From Streptomyces sp. MJM8645 (lineage in GTDB: Bacteria; Actinomycetota; Actinomycetes; Streptomycetales; Streptomycetaceae): 64,000 nucleotides of DNA. The translations under genes and the position numbers were made by a program. Each line of letters opens with the position of its first letter. The first letter of the stretch is position 1. The stretch is from NCBI RefSeq assembly GCF_001625365.1, contig NZ_LJJF01000001.1:5214501-5278500 (forward strand). The letters are read 5' to 3'. Positions 1 to 6,629 of this stretch are shown here, piece after piece. Under the pieces are notes generated by a model. The model saw only the letters and a list, made by a program, of their open reading frames with translations. It had not been told where the DNA came from and searched no databases.

Positions 1-122
1 GCGTGGCGGATCCACCGGCGCTCGGAGGTGAAGCCGAGAAGGGCCTGCATCACGGGGAGGGTGACCAGCTCGGCATCACTGAGTCGGGGCGCGATGCCGA
101 TCTCTGGACTCCCTCGCTTCAT
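1..122 (-). pseudogene. IS982-family transposase, N-terminal fragment running off the left edge
   Basis: Reading leftward from position 122, the minus strand encodes a peptide containing PRLSDAELVTLPVMQALLGF followed by TSERRWIRHA. This closely resembles the N-terminal region of actinobacterial IS982-family transposases. The usual ~30 residues before this block are missing: the frame meets a stop at 150-152 and the only ATG is at 120-122, so the copy is probably decayed or cut at its 5' end. The rest of the element lies outside the window, so it could be longer than seen. Family assignment rests on remembered motif similarity. Confidence 0.55.
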
Positions 123-148
123 GTCATGCGCGCCAGCGAGCCCTTGGC

Positions 149-355
149 ATCATTCATCTAGGCAGAATCAGGCCACTGCGGCCCTGGTGGCAGGCCCTGA
201 CCCTGGTGAACGAGATACGCACCCGGGCGGCCGGCCATTTCAGGCTGGAAGATGCTCATTGGGCGGTCGGCGGGTGGACATTGGCGGGGATGTCTGCCGG
301 GGCGCAAGCGAGTTGGGCTGCGGCGGTCTCCAGGCTGCGCGGCGTGAAGCCATAG
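149..355 (+). pseudogene. C-terminal remnant of an unidentified gene next to the IS fragment
   Basis: One plus-strand frame ending at the TAG at 353-355 reads as a plausible protein tail (WWQALTLVNEIRTRAAGHF, then RLEDAHWAVGGWTLAGMSAG, ending RLRGVKP). It has normal G/C-rich third positions but no convincing start codon; upstream it runs into the IS982 fragment. It may be the end of a gene cut by the insertion. No family is recognised, and a chance open frame cannot be excluded. Confidence 0.3.
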
Positions 356-364
356 CCCGCTTCG

Positions 365-919
365 TCATGAACGTGCGGCTTGGGCGCGGTTTCGGCAGTG
401 GGCGAGCGCGTGCTTGAGGCGGGGGTCGGGGGTGGTGGTGGTGAGGAGTTCGCCGGCGGTGGTGAGGGTGGTCCAGTAGTGGGTGGGGTTGCCGGTGGTG
501 GGGTGGGGTGGGGTGGTGGTGAGGGAGAGGTAGGCGGTGGTGAGGTTGCCGGTGGTGAACCAGCGGGTGAGGCCGTGTTGGTGGCCGGCGCGGATGCTGC
601 CGTGGGCGTCGATGGCGGTGAGGAAGAGTTCGATGATGGCGAGGTCGCGGCTGTCGGGGGTCTTGGGGATGTCGAAGACGCCGAGGGCTTCGAGGAGTTC
701 GCCGGTGTCGTTCTCGGTGCCGGGGCGGGGGGTGGCGAGCAGGGCGTCGTAGCAGTCGTTGAGGCGGCGCTGCGTCTCGGCGGCGGGGATGCCGAGGGCG
801 ATGCAGACGGCGCGGGCGGAGCGCAGCGGTTCGCGGGTGTGGCGGGCGAGGGTGGCGTAGGTGTCGGCGGGGGTGGAGCCGGTGTCGAACAGGTGGCGGG
901 CGGTGAGGGGCAGTCGCAT
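365..919 (-). CDS. hypothetical protein, second gene after the anti-sigma-like ATPase
   Basis: 184 aa. The ATG at 917-919 follows an AAGG Shine-Dalgarno and lies 14 nt after the stop of the ATPase gene at 934, so the two are probably one operon. The product is mostly helical-looking, with a central stretch (RDLAIIELFLTAIDAHGSIR) and a Thr-rich C-terminal third. No signal peptide or membrane segment is apparent. No family is recognised, although small proteins in this position are common beside ATP-binding anti-sigma-like genes in Streptomyces. The same frame stays open upstream to 1474, but that extension is antisense-overlap noise across the ATPase gene. Confidence 0.65.
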   Translation of the reverse strand: MRLPLTARHLFDTGSTPADTYATLARHTREPLRSARAVCIALGIPAAETQRRLNDCYDALLATPRPGTENDTGELLEALGVFDIPKTPDSRDLAIIELFLTAIDAHGSIRAGHQHGLTRWFTTGNLTTAYLSLTTTPPHPTTGNPTHYWTTLTTAGELLTTTTPDPRLKHALAHCRNRAQAARS

Positions 920-933
920 GGTGGGCACCTTGT

Positions 934-1386
934 TCAGACGGTGAGGAGGGTGGAAACGGGGGTGGGTGCGGGGGCGATCAGGGCCCAGACGAACTTGCCG
1001 ACGCCGCCGGCGCGGGGGCAGCAGCCCCATTTCTCGGCCAGCTCGTTGACGAGGAGGACGCCGCGTCCGTGTTCGTCGTCGGGTGTGGGGGTGTGGAGGG
1101 AGGGGTGGCCGGTGCCGGCGTCGTGGACTTCGAGGCGTAGGCGGTCGTTGGTGAGGGCGAAGTGGACTTCGATGAGGCGGTCGGTGGGGGCGTCGGCGGT
1201 GTGTTGGACGGCGTTGGCGAAGAGTTCGCCGAGGAGGAGTTCGGCGGTGTCGCGGTAGCGGTCGCCGGTGGGGAGTGCGGCGAGGTAGGCGCGGAGCAAC
1301 TGCCGGGCGATGGGGGTGGATTCGGTGCGGGAGTCCAGGCGGGCCGCGAACGGGCGGGGGCGGTGGGCGGTACGGATTTTGAGCAT
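934..1386 (-). CDS. ATP-binding protein, anti-sigma-factor-like (HATPase_c_2)
   Basis: 150 aa. It carries the Bergerat-fold ATP-binding motifs of the SpoIIAB/RsbW-like histidine-kinase-type ATPases: an N-box (ELFANAVQHT, about residues 54-63), the G1 box DAGTG (89-93) and a G2 stretch HGRGVLLV (106-113). The start is the ATG at 1384-1386, preceded by GAGGTG; an earlier ATG upstream has no comparable site. It diverges from an XRE/DUF397 set, the classical layout of WhiJ/AbaA-like loci, in which the ATPase is thought to act with the small DUF397 protein and the DNA-binding protein in developmental control. Kinase or anti-sigma activity is inferred from family only. Confidence 0.85.
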   Translation of the reverse strand: MLKIRTAHRPRPFAARLDSRTESTPIARQLLRAYLAALPTGDRYRDTAELLLGELFANAVQHTADAPTDRLIEVHFALTNDRLRLEVHDAGTGHPSLHTPTPDDEHGRGVLLVNELAEKWGCCPRAGGVGKFVWALIAPAPTPVSTLLTV

Positions 1387-1430
1387 GGCGGGGCACCTCA
1401 AGGGGGCGGATGGGGGAGCGCGAGGGTAGT

Positions 1431-1479
1431 GCGCAATCACGCTGTGCATGCGAATGATTGCGCTCTGGTGTCAATCATC
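1431..1479. promoter_or_regulatory. inverted repeat in the divergent promoter region of the WhiJ-like locus
   Basis: GCGCAATCA (1431-1439) and TGATTGCGC (1455-1463) form a perfect 9-bp inverted repeat with a 15-nt spacer. A third CAATCAT half-site follows at 1472-1478. The repeats sit between the divergent ATPase and XRE genes and are a natural candidate operator for the XRE regulator. No matching -35/-10 boxes could be assigned. Confidence 0.45.
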
Positions 1480-1548
1480 GAGGTTCCAGAGGTACGGTGA
1501 TGGCCGAAATCGGGTGCCAGGGGCACGTGGTGCGTGAGGGGGCCGGCT

Positions 1549-2496
1549 GTGGCACATCGGCGGTTCAAGCGGGAGTTGACGGCAAGTTCGGCCGAGCTGT
1601 TCGGCGAGGAGCTGCGGTTCTACCGCGAGCTGGCCAGCTACACCCAGGAGGAGCTGGGCAAGCTGCTGCACTGCAGCCGGACGAACATCACCAGGTACGA
1701 GACCGGTCAGCGCCGTATGCCGCCGGAAATGGTGGAGAAGGCCGACGAACTACTCAACACGGGCGGTGCGTTGAGGCGGATCTGGGGGAAGGTGGACTGG
1801 AACGCTCAGGTTGAACACCCGGATTGGTTTCAGACCCATGTCGACACGGAGGCTGAGGCGGTCGGGCTCCAGGTGTTCCAGACCGACTACATGTTTGGGC
1901 TGCTTCAGTGCAGGGATTACGCGCGAGCGATGTTCGAGGCGGGCGGGACTGATGAACGCCCTGAGGTAATCGAGGAGCGGGTTGCGGCGCGGCTCGCACG
2001 GCAGGGGCGGTTCCTCGTCGAGGGTGGGCCGCAGTTGGTCGTTCTCCTGGATGAAAGTGCCATTCGATCGGTAGTCGGCGGACCGAAGGTGATGGCACGA
2101 CAGATGCAGCACCTGCTGGACATTGCCCGGCTTGGGAACATCATCATCCAAGTGGTGCCGTTCACGGCTCGGACGACCATCATCGACACCTCGATGGTCC
2201 TTCTGGAGATGCCGGACGGTCGACACTCGGTGTACTCGGAGAGCCTTGACAGGGGCAATCCTGGCGACGATCCGGCCATCGTTTCCGGGCATCGGCGGCG
2301 CTATGATCGGCTTCGTGGCGATGCGCTCACAGTGACCGAATCGCTCGCGCTGATTGCCGAGGCGCTGGAAGGGTTCAAAGATGATGCGCAACGAGCTCGA
2401 CGCGGCCAGTTGGCGCAAGAGCAGCTACAGCGGTACGAACGGCGGCAACTGCATCGAGGTGGCCCCCGGATTCCCCGGCCTCGTCCCCGTGCGTGA
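1549..2496 (+). CDS. XRE-family regulator, WhiJ/Scr1-type with DUF5753 domain
   Basis: 315 aa from the GTG at 1549, which follows GAGGGG at a 7-nt spacing; an in-frame GTG at 1534 is the alternative. An N-terminal helix-turn-helix (YTQEELGKLLHCSRTNITRY, then ETGQRRMP) occupies roughly residues 25-60. It is followed by the DUF5753 domain typical of Scr1 antitoxin-like regulators (HPDWFQTHVDTEAEAVGLQV; LLDIARLGNIIIQVVPF). Family members pair with DUF397 proteins, as here. The last ~38 residues are Arg/Gln-rich and coincide with the out-of-frame reading of the next gene, so the natural stop appears lost and the ORF overlaps DUF397 by 116 nt. Confidence 0.85.
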   Translation: MAHRRFKRELTASSAELFGEELRFYRELASYTQEELGKLLHCSRTNITRYETGQRRMPPEMVEKADELLNTGGALRRIWGKVDWNAQVEHPDWFQTHVDTEAEAVGLQVFQTDYMFGLLQCRDYARAMFEAGGTDERPEVIEERVAARLARQGRFLVEGGPQLVVLLDESAIRSVVGGPKVMARQMQHLLDIARLGNIIIQVVPFTARTTIIDTSMVLLEMPDGRHSVYSESLDRGNPGDDPAIVSGHRRRYDRLRGDALTVTESLALIAEALEGFKDDAQRARRGQLAQEQLQRYERRQLHRGGPRIPRPRPRA

Positions 2497-2590
2497 CTCC
2501 AAGGACCCGCAGGGTCCGGCCCTTGTTTTCCCTGCGACGGCCTGGGAAGCCTTCGTGTCGGCCGTCCGTGAGGGCGACTTTCCGGCGTAA
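2381..2590 (+). CDS. DUF397 protein (partner of the XRE regulator)
   Basis: 69 aa. It matches the whole DUF397 family: WRKSSYSGTNGGNCIEVAPG, then VPVRDSKDPQGPALVFPATA and a short amphipathic tail. The start is the ATG at 2381 with GGAAGGG 7 nt upstream (a second ATG follows directly). The gene begins inside the 3' part of the XRE gene. DUF397 proteins are small cytoplasmic partners of WhiJ/Scr1 regulators; the biochemical role is not settled. Confidence 0.88.
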   Translation: MMRNELDAASWRKSSYSGTNGGNCIEVAPGFPGLVPVRDSKDPQGPALVFPATAWEAFVSAVREGDFPA

Positions 2591-2608
2591 GTCTCCAAGG
2601 AGGCAGCT

Positions 2609-2860
2609 GTGTTGACCTGGCGCAAGAGCAGCTACAGCGGCGGCAACGGAGGCGACTGCATCGAGGTCGCCCTCGCCTGGCGCAAGAGCAGCTACAGCGG
2701 AAACAACGGAGGCAACTGCATCGAGGTGGCCCCCGGCTTCCTTCCCGACGCCGTCCCGGTGCGTGACTCGAAGGATCCCGACGGCCCGGCCCTCGTCTTC
2801 CCCGCCGCCTCCTGGGACTCCTTCATCGCCGCTGTCCGGGCCGGCGAGCTCCTGCTCTAG
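2609..2860 (+). CDS. DUF397 protein with an internally duplicated N-terminal motif
   Basis: 83 aa from a GTG at 2609, with AAGGAGG at 2597-2603. It is a paralogue of the preceding gene and 18 nt downstream of it, so almost certainly co-transcribed. Unusually the conserved block WRKSSYSGxNGGxCIEVA occurs twice in tandem before the single RDSKDPDGPALVFPAASW C-terminal half. The extra length comes from a 60-nt tandem duplication. Whether the duplication changes partner binding is unknown. Confidence 0.85.
   Translation: MLTWRKSSYSGGNGGDCIEVALAWRKSSYSGNNGGNCIEVAPGFLPDAVPVRDSKDPDGPALVFPAASWDSFIAAVRAGELLL
2616..2737 (+). repeat. 60-nt tandem duplication inside the second DUF397 gene
   Basis: TGGCGCAAGAGCAGCTACAG occurs at 2618 and again exactly 60 nt later at 2678, and the rest of each unit is also nearly the same. 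A third, related copy is in the upstream DUF397 gene near 2415. The in-frame duplication preserves the reading frame. Confidence 0.85.
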
Positions 2861-2992
2861 CCGGTCATCCCCTGTCGCACCCGAACGATTTCGATCAGTT
2901 CCGGTGCGTCGGTGGTGCCTTGAGTAACCAGGCCACTACGGTCGATCACTGTGCGCACATGACCTGCTCGCATCGACCGAGGCGGTACCTCC

Positions 2993-4321
2993 ATGGCACA
3001 AGAACCCCGTATCGACGTTGCCCTGACGGCCCTCAAGGAAGGTCAGGCGGAGCCCACCAAGGCCGAGTTGGCGGAGATTGCCAACTCGATCTCGCCCGGC
3101 GCCTGGTTCACCAGCGCGCTGTCGGGCGAGCGGGCCGGCCGCGACGCCGACGTGACGTGGGAGCTGACCGGCTCGCCGTACAAGGGGCAGACGGCGACCG
3201 GGCAGGCGGCGGTCTACTACGCCAACCCGAAGATCGGCCTGCGCAAGCCCTTCCTCTTCGCGGACGGCTTCAACTACGGCCCGAGCGACCTCCCCGGCCT
3301 GTTCGCCTACTTCAGCACCGCCGCCGACGGTGGACCGGGCCTCTTCGACCAACTGCTCAGCCGGGGCTACGACATCGTGCTGATCGGCTTCACCGAGCGG
3401 CACACCCACATCCAGGCCAACGCCGGGGTCGTGATCGACGCCGTCTTCCGGTCCATCGCGGAGCGCATCGGTGACGAGCGGCTGACCGTCGGCGGGGTGA
3501 GCATGGGCGGCATCATCACCCGCTACGCGCTCGCCAAGCTGGAGACCGAGCGGATGGACCACCAGACGGGGACGTACCTCTCCTTCGACTCGCCGCACAA
3601 CGGTGCCTGGATCCCGCTCGTCCTCCAGCAGATGGCGTACTTCTTCGAGGACTACACCCCGGCCGGGCCGGACGGCGTCAAGCAGGCCGACCTGATCCGC
3701 AGCCCCGCCGCTCAGCAACTGCTCTGGGCGTGGGTCGAGAACGCCAAGTACTCCGGCCCGGTGGCCACCTCCAGCGACCTGCGCAAGGAGTTCCTCGCCG
3801 ATCTCGCGCGGGTCGGCAACTTCCCGCAGATCCCGCGCAAGCTCGGCGTCTCCAACGGCCGCCGCGACGGGGCCGGTCTCCCGCTGCCGGCGGGCGAGGT
3901 GGCCTTCGACTGGCAGGCGCTGATCGCCAGCGCCACGGCCCGCTTCCAGCCGAACAAGGGCGACAAGCAGCGGATCGGCGGCATGCACCTCGGCCTGGCC
4001 GTGCGCCGCAGCACCACCAGCGACGTCCCGGCGCTGGACGCCGTGCCCGGCGGGACCCTGGACTCCTTCGGCAAGGTCGCGGACGCGCTCAAGGCGAAGA
4101 TCTCCGAGGACTACCGCAGCGGCACCTTCGTGCCGGCCGTCAGTGCGGTGGCGCTGGACTTCGACCCGGTGAAGTGGGACGTCGACCCGGCCGCCGCGAT
4201 CACCGACGCCGCCCTGGAGAACGGCCACCTGGACGCCGTGAAGTTCGACGACGCCAACACCGAGCACAGCCACGTCTCCCGCGTGCTGGTCGACTGGATC
4301 GTCGAGCAGCTCAGCTACTGA
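2993..4321 (+). CDS. alpha/beta hydrolase (lipase/PGAP1-like), cytoplasmic
   Basis: 442 aa, ATG at 2993 behind GAGGCGG. It has a nucleophile elbow GVSMGG with Ser170, preceded by a strand (DERLTVG) and followed by a helix (IITRYALAKLE) and DSPHNGAWIP, a pattern seen in lipases that act on lipid or polyketide esters. No signal peptide is visible. The acid and histidine of the triad are not certain; TEHSHVSRVL near the C-terminus is a candidate for the histidine. It stands alone between the DUF397 gene and the tRNA. Substrate unknown. Confidence 0.75.
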   Translation: MAQEPRIDVALTALKEGQAEPTKAELAEIANSISPGAWFTSALSGERAGRDADVTWELTGSPYKGQTATGQAAVYYANPKIGLRKPFLFADGFNYGPSDLPGLFAYFSTAADGGPGLFDQLLSRGYDIVLIGFTERHTHIQANAGVVIDAVFRSIAERIGDERLTVGGVSMGGIITRYALAKLETERMDHQTGTYLSFDSPHNGAWIPLVLQQMAYFFEDYTPAGPDGVKQADLIRSPAAQQLLWAWVENAKYSGPVATSSDLRKEFLADLARVGNFPQIPRKLGVSNGRRDGAGLPLPAGEVAFDWQALIASATARFQPNKGDKQRIGGMHLGLAVRRSTTSDVPALDAVPGGTLDSFGKVADALKAKISEDYRSGTFVPAVSAVALDFDPVKWDVDPAAAITDAALENGHLDAVKFDDANTEHSHVSRVLVDWIVEQLSY

Positions 4322-4382
4322 CCCTCCCACCTGGTTCGGAGCACCCCCGCGGATGGGCTAAGCTATTCCACATCACCCAGAT

Positions 4383-4466
4383 GCGCGGGTGGCGGAATAG
4401 GCAGACGCGCTGGATTCAGGTTCCAGTGCCCGAAAGGGCGTGGGGGTTCAACTCCCCCCTCGCGCA
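4383..4466 (+). tRNA. tRNA-Leu (anticodon CAG)
   Basis: A class II tRNA folds from this stretch. The acceptor GCGCGGG pairs with CTCGCGC, the anticodon stem-loop is CTGGA-TTCAGGT-TCCAG (anticodon CAG), and there is a long variable arm GCCCGAAAGGGC. The T-arm is GGGGG-TTCAACT-CCCCC, and the discriminator is A at 4466. The 3' CCA is not encoded. Confidence 0.93.
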
Positions 4467-4472
4467 CATATG

Positions 4473-4506
4473 AACGGCCGGTCGAATCAACAGTCGACCG
4501 GCCGTT
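4473..4506 (+). terminator. strong hairpin terminator after tRNA-Leu
   Basis: AACGGCCGGTCGA (4473-4485) and TCGACCGGCCGTT (4494-4506) form a perfect 13-bp stem with an 8-nt loop, followed by a short T-containing tract, 7 nt after the tRNA. A near copy of this hairpin is at 7779-7808. Confidence 0.85.
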
Positions 4507-4656
4507 CTGTTGTCCGGAGACGCCGTCTCGGCGTTGGGCTGGTGAAGCAGGAGCGAGCCCCGCCCGTTCAGGGCCGTTGTGGCCGCTTGCGGCCTGGCCC
4601 GCGGCAGAAGGCCAGAGGCAGAGCAGGCTCTCGGTGCGAACTGACAGCATGGCCCC

Positions 4657-5133
4657 ATGGATGCAGTGGACCCCGGCGAATTCGTTGTGCGTCGTGCCAA
4701 GGAGCCAGAAGCGGACACGCTGGTAGGTATCGACTCGGTCGCGGCTGCGGGTGACCGGGAGCGGGTGGCGAGTATCCGAAGGTGGTGCCGGCAGGGCCTG
4801 GTGGTCGTAGCGGACGGTACGTCCGGCCTGCTCGGCTACTGCGTAGTTGAGTACACGTTCTTCGATCAGGGCTTCGTCACGATGCTGATGGTCGCACCAT
4901 CCGCCCGTGGCAGAGGCGTCGGCCTTCGGCTGCTGGACACCGTAGCGGCCTCGTGCGAGACCCCGAAGCTGTTCACCTCAACCAACGTCTCCAACCACCC
5001 CATGCAGCGGCTGCTGGAACGAGCAGGGTGGAGGGCGGTCGGCCTTCTCCACGGCCTTGATGAGGGCGACCCCGAACTGTTCTACCTCTGCCAGACGCAG
5101 ACTGGGGCGACGCACCCTCGCCCCGTGACGTGA
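4657..5133 (+). CDS. GNAT-family N-acetyltransferase
   Basis: 158 aa, ATG at 4657. It has the acetyl-CoA pyrophosphate-binding motif A (VAPSARGRGVGLRLLD, with RGRGVG around residues 84-89) after a typical beta-4 strand (FVTMLMV). Motif B-like sequence follows (FTSTNVSNHPMQRLLERAGW), where Asn and Arg are common in small-molecule acetyltransferases. The Shine-Dalgarno is weak. It is single-gene in context, with no partner to suggest the acceptor substrate. Confidence 0.82.
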   Translation: MDAVDPGEFVVRRAKEPEADTLVGIDSVAAAGDRERVASIRRWCRQGLVVVADGTSGLLGYCVVEYTFFDQGFVTMLMVAPSARGRGVGLRLLDTVAASCETPKLFTSTNVSNHPMQRLLERAGWRAVGLLHGLDEGDPELFYLCQTQTGATHPRPVT

Positions 5134-5275
5134 CGGCGGCCGCACGCCGCCGCGCTCGCCCAGCTCCACGCACCGCCCGCTCCACGGTCTCCCGCGCCGT
5201 CGGTGAGATCCGCAACCACGGCCGGCCCGGCTGTTCCGGTTGCTCACCCCCGTCCCGGCCGCAAGGAACTTCACT

Positions 5276-5830
5276 GTGCCGATCCCCCTTCCACGACCCG
5301 CCGCACGCGGTGTCGGAGCCCGACGCCTGGGCGCTGCCGCGCTGGCGCTCTGCCTGCCACTGATCCTCGGAGGATGCGCGTCCACGCCCGGCCCCAGCGA
5401 TCCTCTTCCGGTCAAGGCCCGCCAGGACGCCCAGGACTGGGCCAAGCACATGACCGAGTACATGGCGCAGACAGCTGAAATCACCCTCGACACCGGCAGC
5501 GTCGAGCCGCTCTTCACCGACTGTGTCGGCAGGAACGACGAGGTCGTCAAGGACGGCCGGTACAAGCTGTCGTACGCGGTCCACAGCTCCGCCCCGCTCG
5601 AACAGCACCCCGAAGCCATCCGCAAGGTCCGCTCGATGCTTGAGCAGCAGGGCTTCAAGATCGACGGCTATCGGGAGAGCGCCAACGGCAAGGTGGACAC
5701 AGCCCTCGACGCATCCCAGGCGTCGAGCCGGTACCTGATCACCGTTGAGACCACGAAGGGAGGACTTCTCCTCTTCCTGGTCAAGACCCCCTGCCTGATG
5801 CCTCCCGCAGCAACGGAGGCTCCTCGCTGA
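5276..5830 (+). CDS. secreted lipoprotein of unknown function
   Basis: 184 aa from GTG at 5276, with AAGGAA 7 nt upstream (an earlier TTG at 5240 lacks this support). The signal is a lipoprotein type: basic n-region (ARRLG), hydrophobic core (AAALALCLPLIL) and lipobox LGGC, with Cys34 as the lipidation site. The mature part has two more Cys (in FTDCVGR and KTPCLMP), which could form a disulfide. It resembles small actinobacterial cell-surface lipoproteins, but no domain is recognised. Confidence 0.78.
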   Translation: MPIPLPRPAARGVGARRLGAAALALCLPLILGGCASTPGPSDPLPVKARQDAQDWAKHMTEYMAQTAEITLDTGSVEPLFTDCVGRNDEVVKDGRYKLSYAVHSSAPLEQHPEAIRKVRSMLEQQGFKIDGYRESANGKVDTALDASQASSRYLITVETTKGGLLLFLVKTPCLMPPAATEAPR

Positions 5831-5867
5831 CACCACCTTGCCGCGGGGCGGTTCCCTGGCTCCTCCC

Positions 5868-5909
5868 TTTCAGGCCGTCCCTCTCAGGTCGTCCCTCTCA
5901 GGTCGTCCC
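5868..5909. repeat. three 14-nt tandem direct repeats at the end of the TetR gene
   Basis: TTTCAGGCCGTCCC, TCTCAGGTCGTCCC and TCTCAGGTCGTCCC lie head to tail. The TetR stop codon (5898) lies in the third unit, so copy-number change would alter the C-terminus or its stop. Confidence 0.7.
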
Positions 5910-6515
5910 TCGGAGGCCGTTCAGCACCATGTCCGTCAGGCGCTCCGGCAGATCCGGCTCGATCGGGCGGTGACCGAGCAGGCAGCGGGTCTGGAGCGGG
6001 GCGCAGAGCAGTTCCAGTGCCAGGGCCGTGTCGGTGCCCGTCGGGAGTTCCCCGCGTTCGACGGCCCGGCTGACGATGACGCCGGCCTGGTCGAGGCGGG
6101 ACTGCCAGAAGGTCTGCCAGGCCTCGGCGAGGTCAGGGTCGTCGGAGCTGAGTGCGGCCGCCCGGGCGACGGAACGGCCGGTCGGGGTGGCGAGGTACTC
6201 GGCCAGCGCGCGGGCGAAGGCGGCCAGGTCGGTGCGGACGGCTCCGGTGTCGGGGACGGGGATGCCCTCGTTGCTGCCGGTGAGCATGGTGTCCAGTACG
6301 AGCTTCTCCCGACTTCCCCAACGCCGGTACACCGTGGTCTCGTTGACCCCTGCGCGGGCCGCGACCGCGGCGATGCTGAGCCGGTCGATGCCCTCCTCGG
6401 CCAGCACCTCCGCGGCGGCGGCCAGAACGGCCTGGCGGACGCGCGCGGCACGGCCGCCCGGGCGGCGGCGGATCGGCTCCGGCTCCGGCGTTGGCTCCGG
6501 CTCTTCTTCGGTCAT
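5898..6515 (-). CDS. TetR/AcrR-family regulator
   Basis: 205 aa, ATG at 6513-6515. An N-terminal TetR DNA-binding domain is clear (ILAxA-like VRQAVLAAAAEVLAEEGIDR, then LSIAAVAARAGVNETTVYRR with WGSREKLV; HTH about residues 47-66). The C-terminal ligand domain is of the common Streptomyces type (TCLLGHRPIEPDLPERLTDM near the end). The first 18 residues are a Glu/Pro-rich leader. It diverges from the hydrolase gene at 6630, and paired operator-like repeats lie between them, so it most likely represses that hydrolase and itself. Ligand unknown. Confidence 0.88.
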   Translation of the reverse strand: MTEEEPEPTPEPEPIRRRPGGRAARVRQAVLAAAAEVLAEEGIDRLSIAAVAARAGVNETTVYRRWGSREKLVLDTMLTGSNEGIPVPDTGAVRTDLAAFARALAEYLATPTGRSVARAAALSSDDPDLAEAWQTFWQSRLDQAGVIVSRAVERGELPTGTDTALALELLCAPLQTRCLLGHRPIEPDLPERLTDMVLNGLRGTT

Positions 6516-6539
6516 GTGTCGATCACCTCGGCCACCACA

Positions 6540-6597
6540 TTAACGCAAGAGCGCTTGCATTAGGTGTTGCTCGGGCGCATAGTCGTTAATGCAAGCG
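6540..6597. promoter_or_regulatory. candidate TetR operators between the divergent TetR and hydrolase genes
   Basis: GCAAG-AGCG-CTTGC (6545-6558) is a perfect 5-bp inverted repeat, extended by near-symmetric TTAAC/ATTAG flanks. A second copy of the half-site, TTAATGCAAGCG, is at 6586-6597. The pair straddles the middle of the 114-nt divergent region, which suits autoregulation plus control of the hydrolase. Confidence 0.6.
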
Positions 6598-6629
6598 TCC
6601 CGGCTTTAAGTGCAGCAGGAGGCACCACT

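Noticed and set aside
920..1474. N-terminal extension of the 365-919 protein
   Set aside because: The extension is an Arg/Pro/His-rich alternate reading of the ATPase gene; the internal ATG at 917-919 has a ribosome site.
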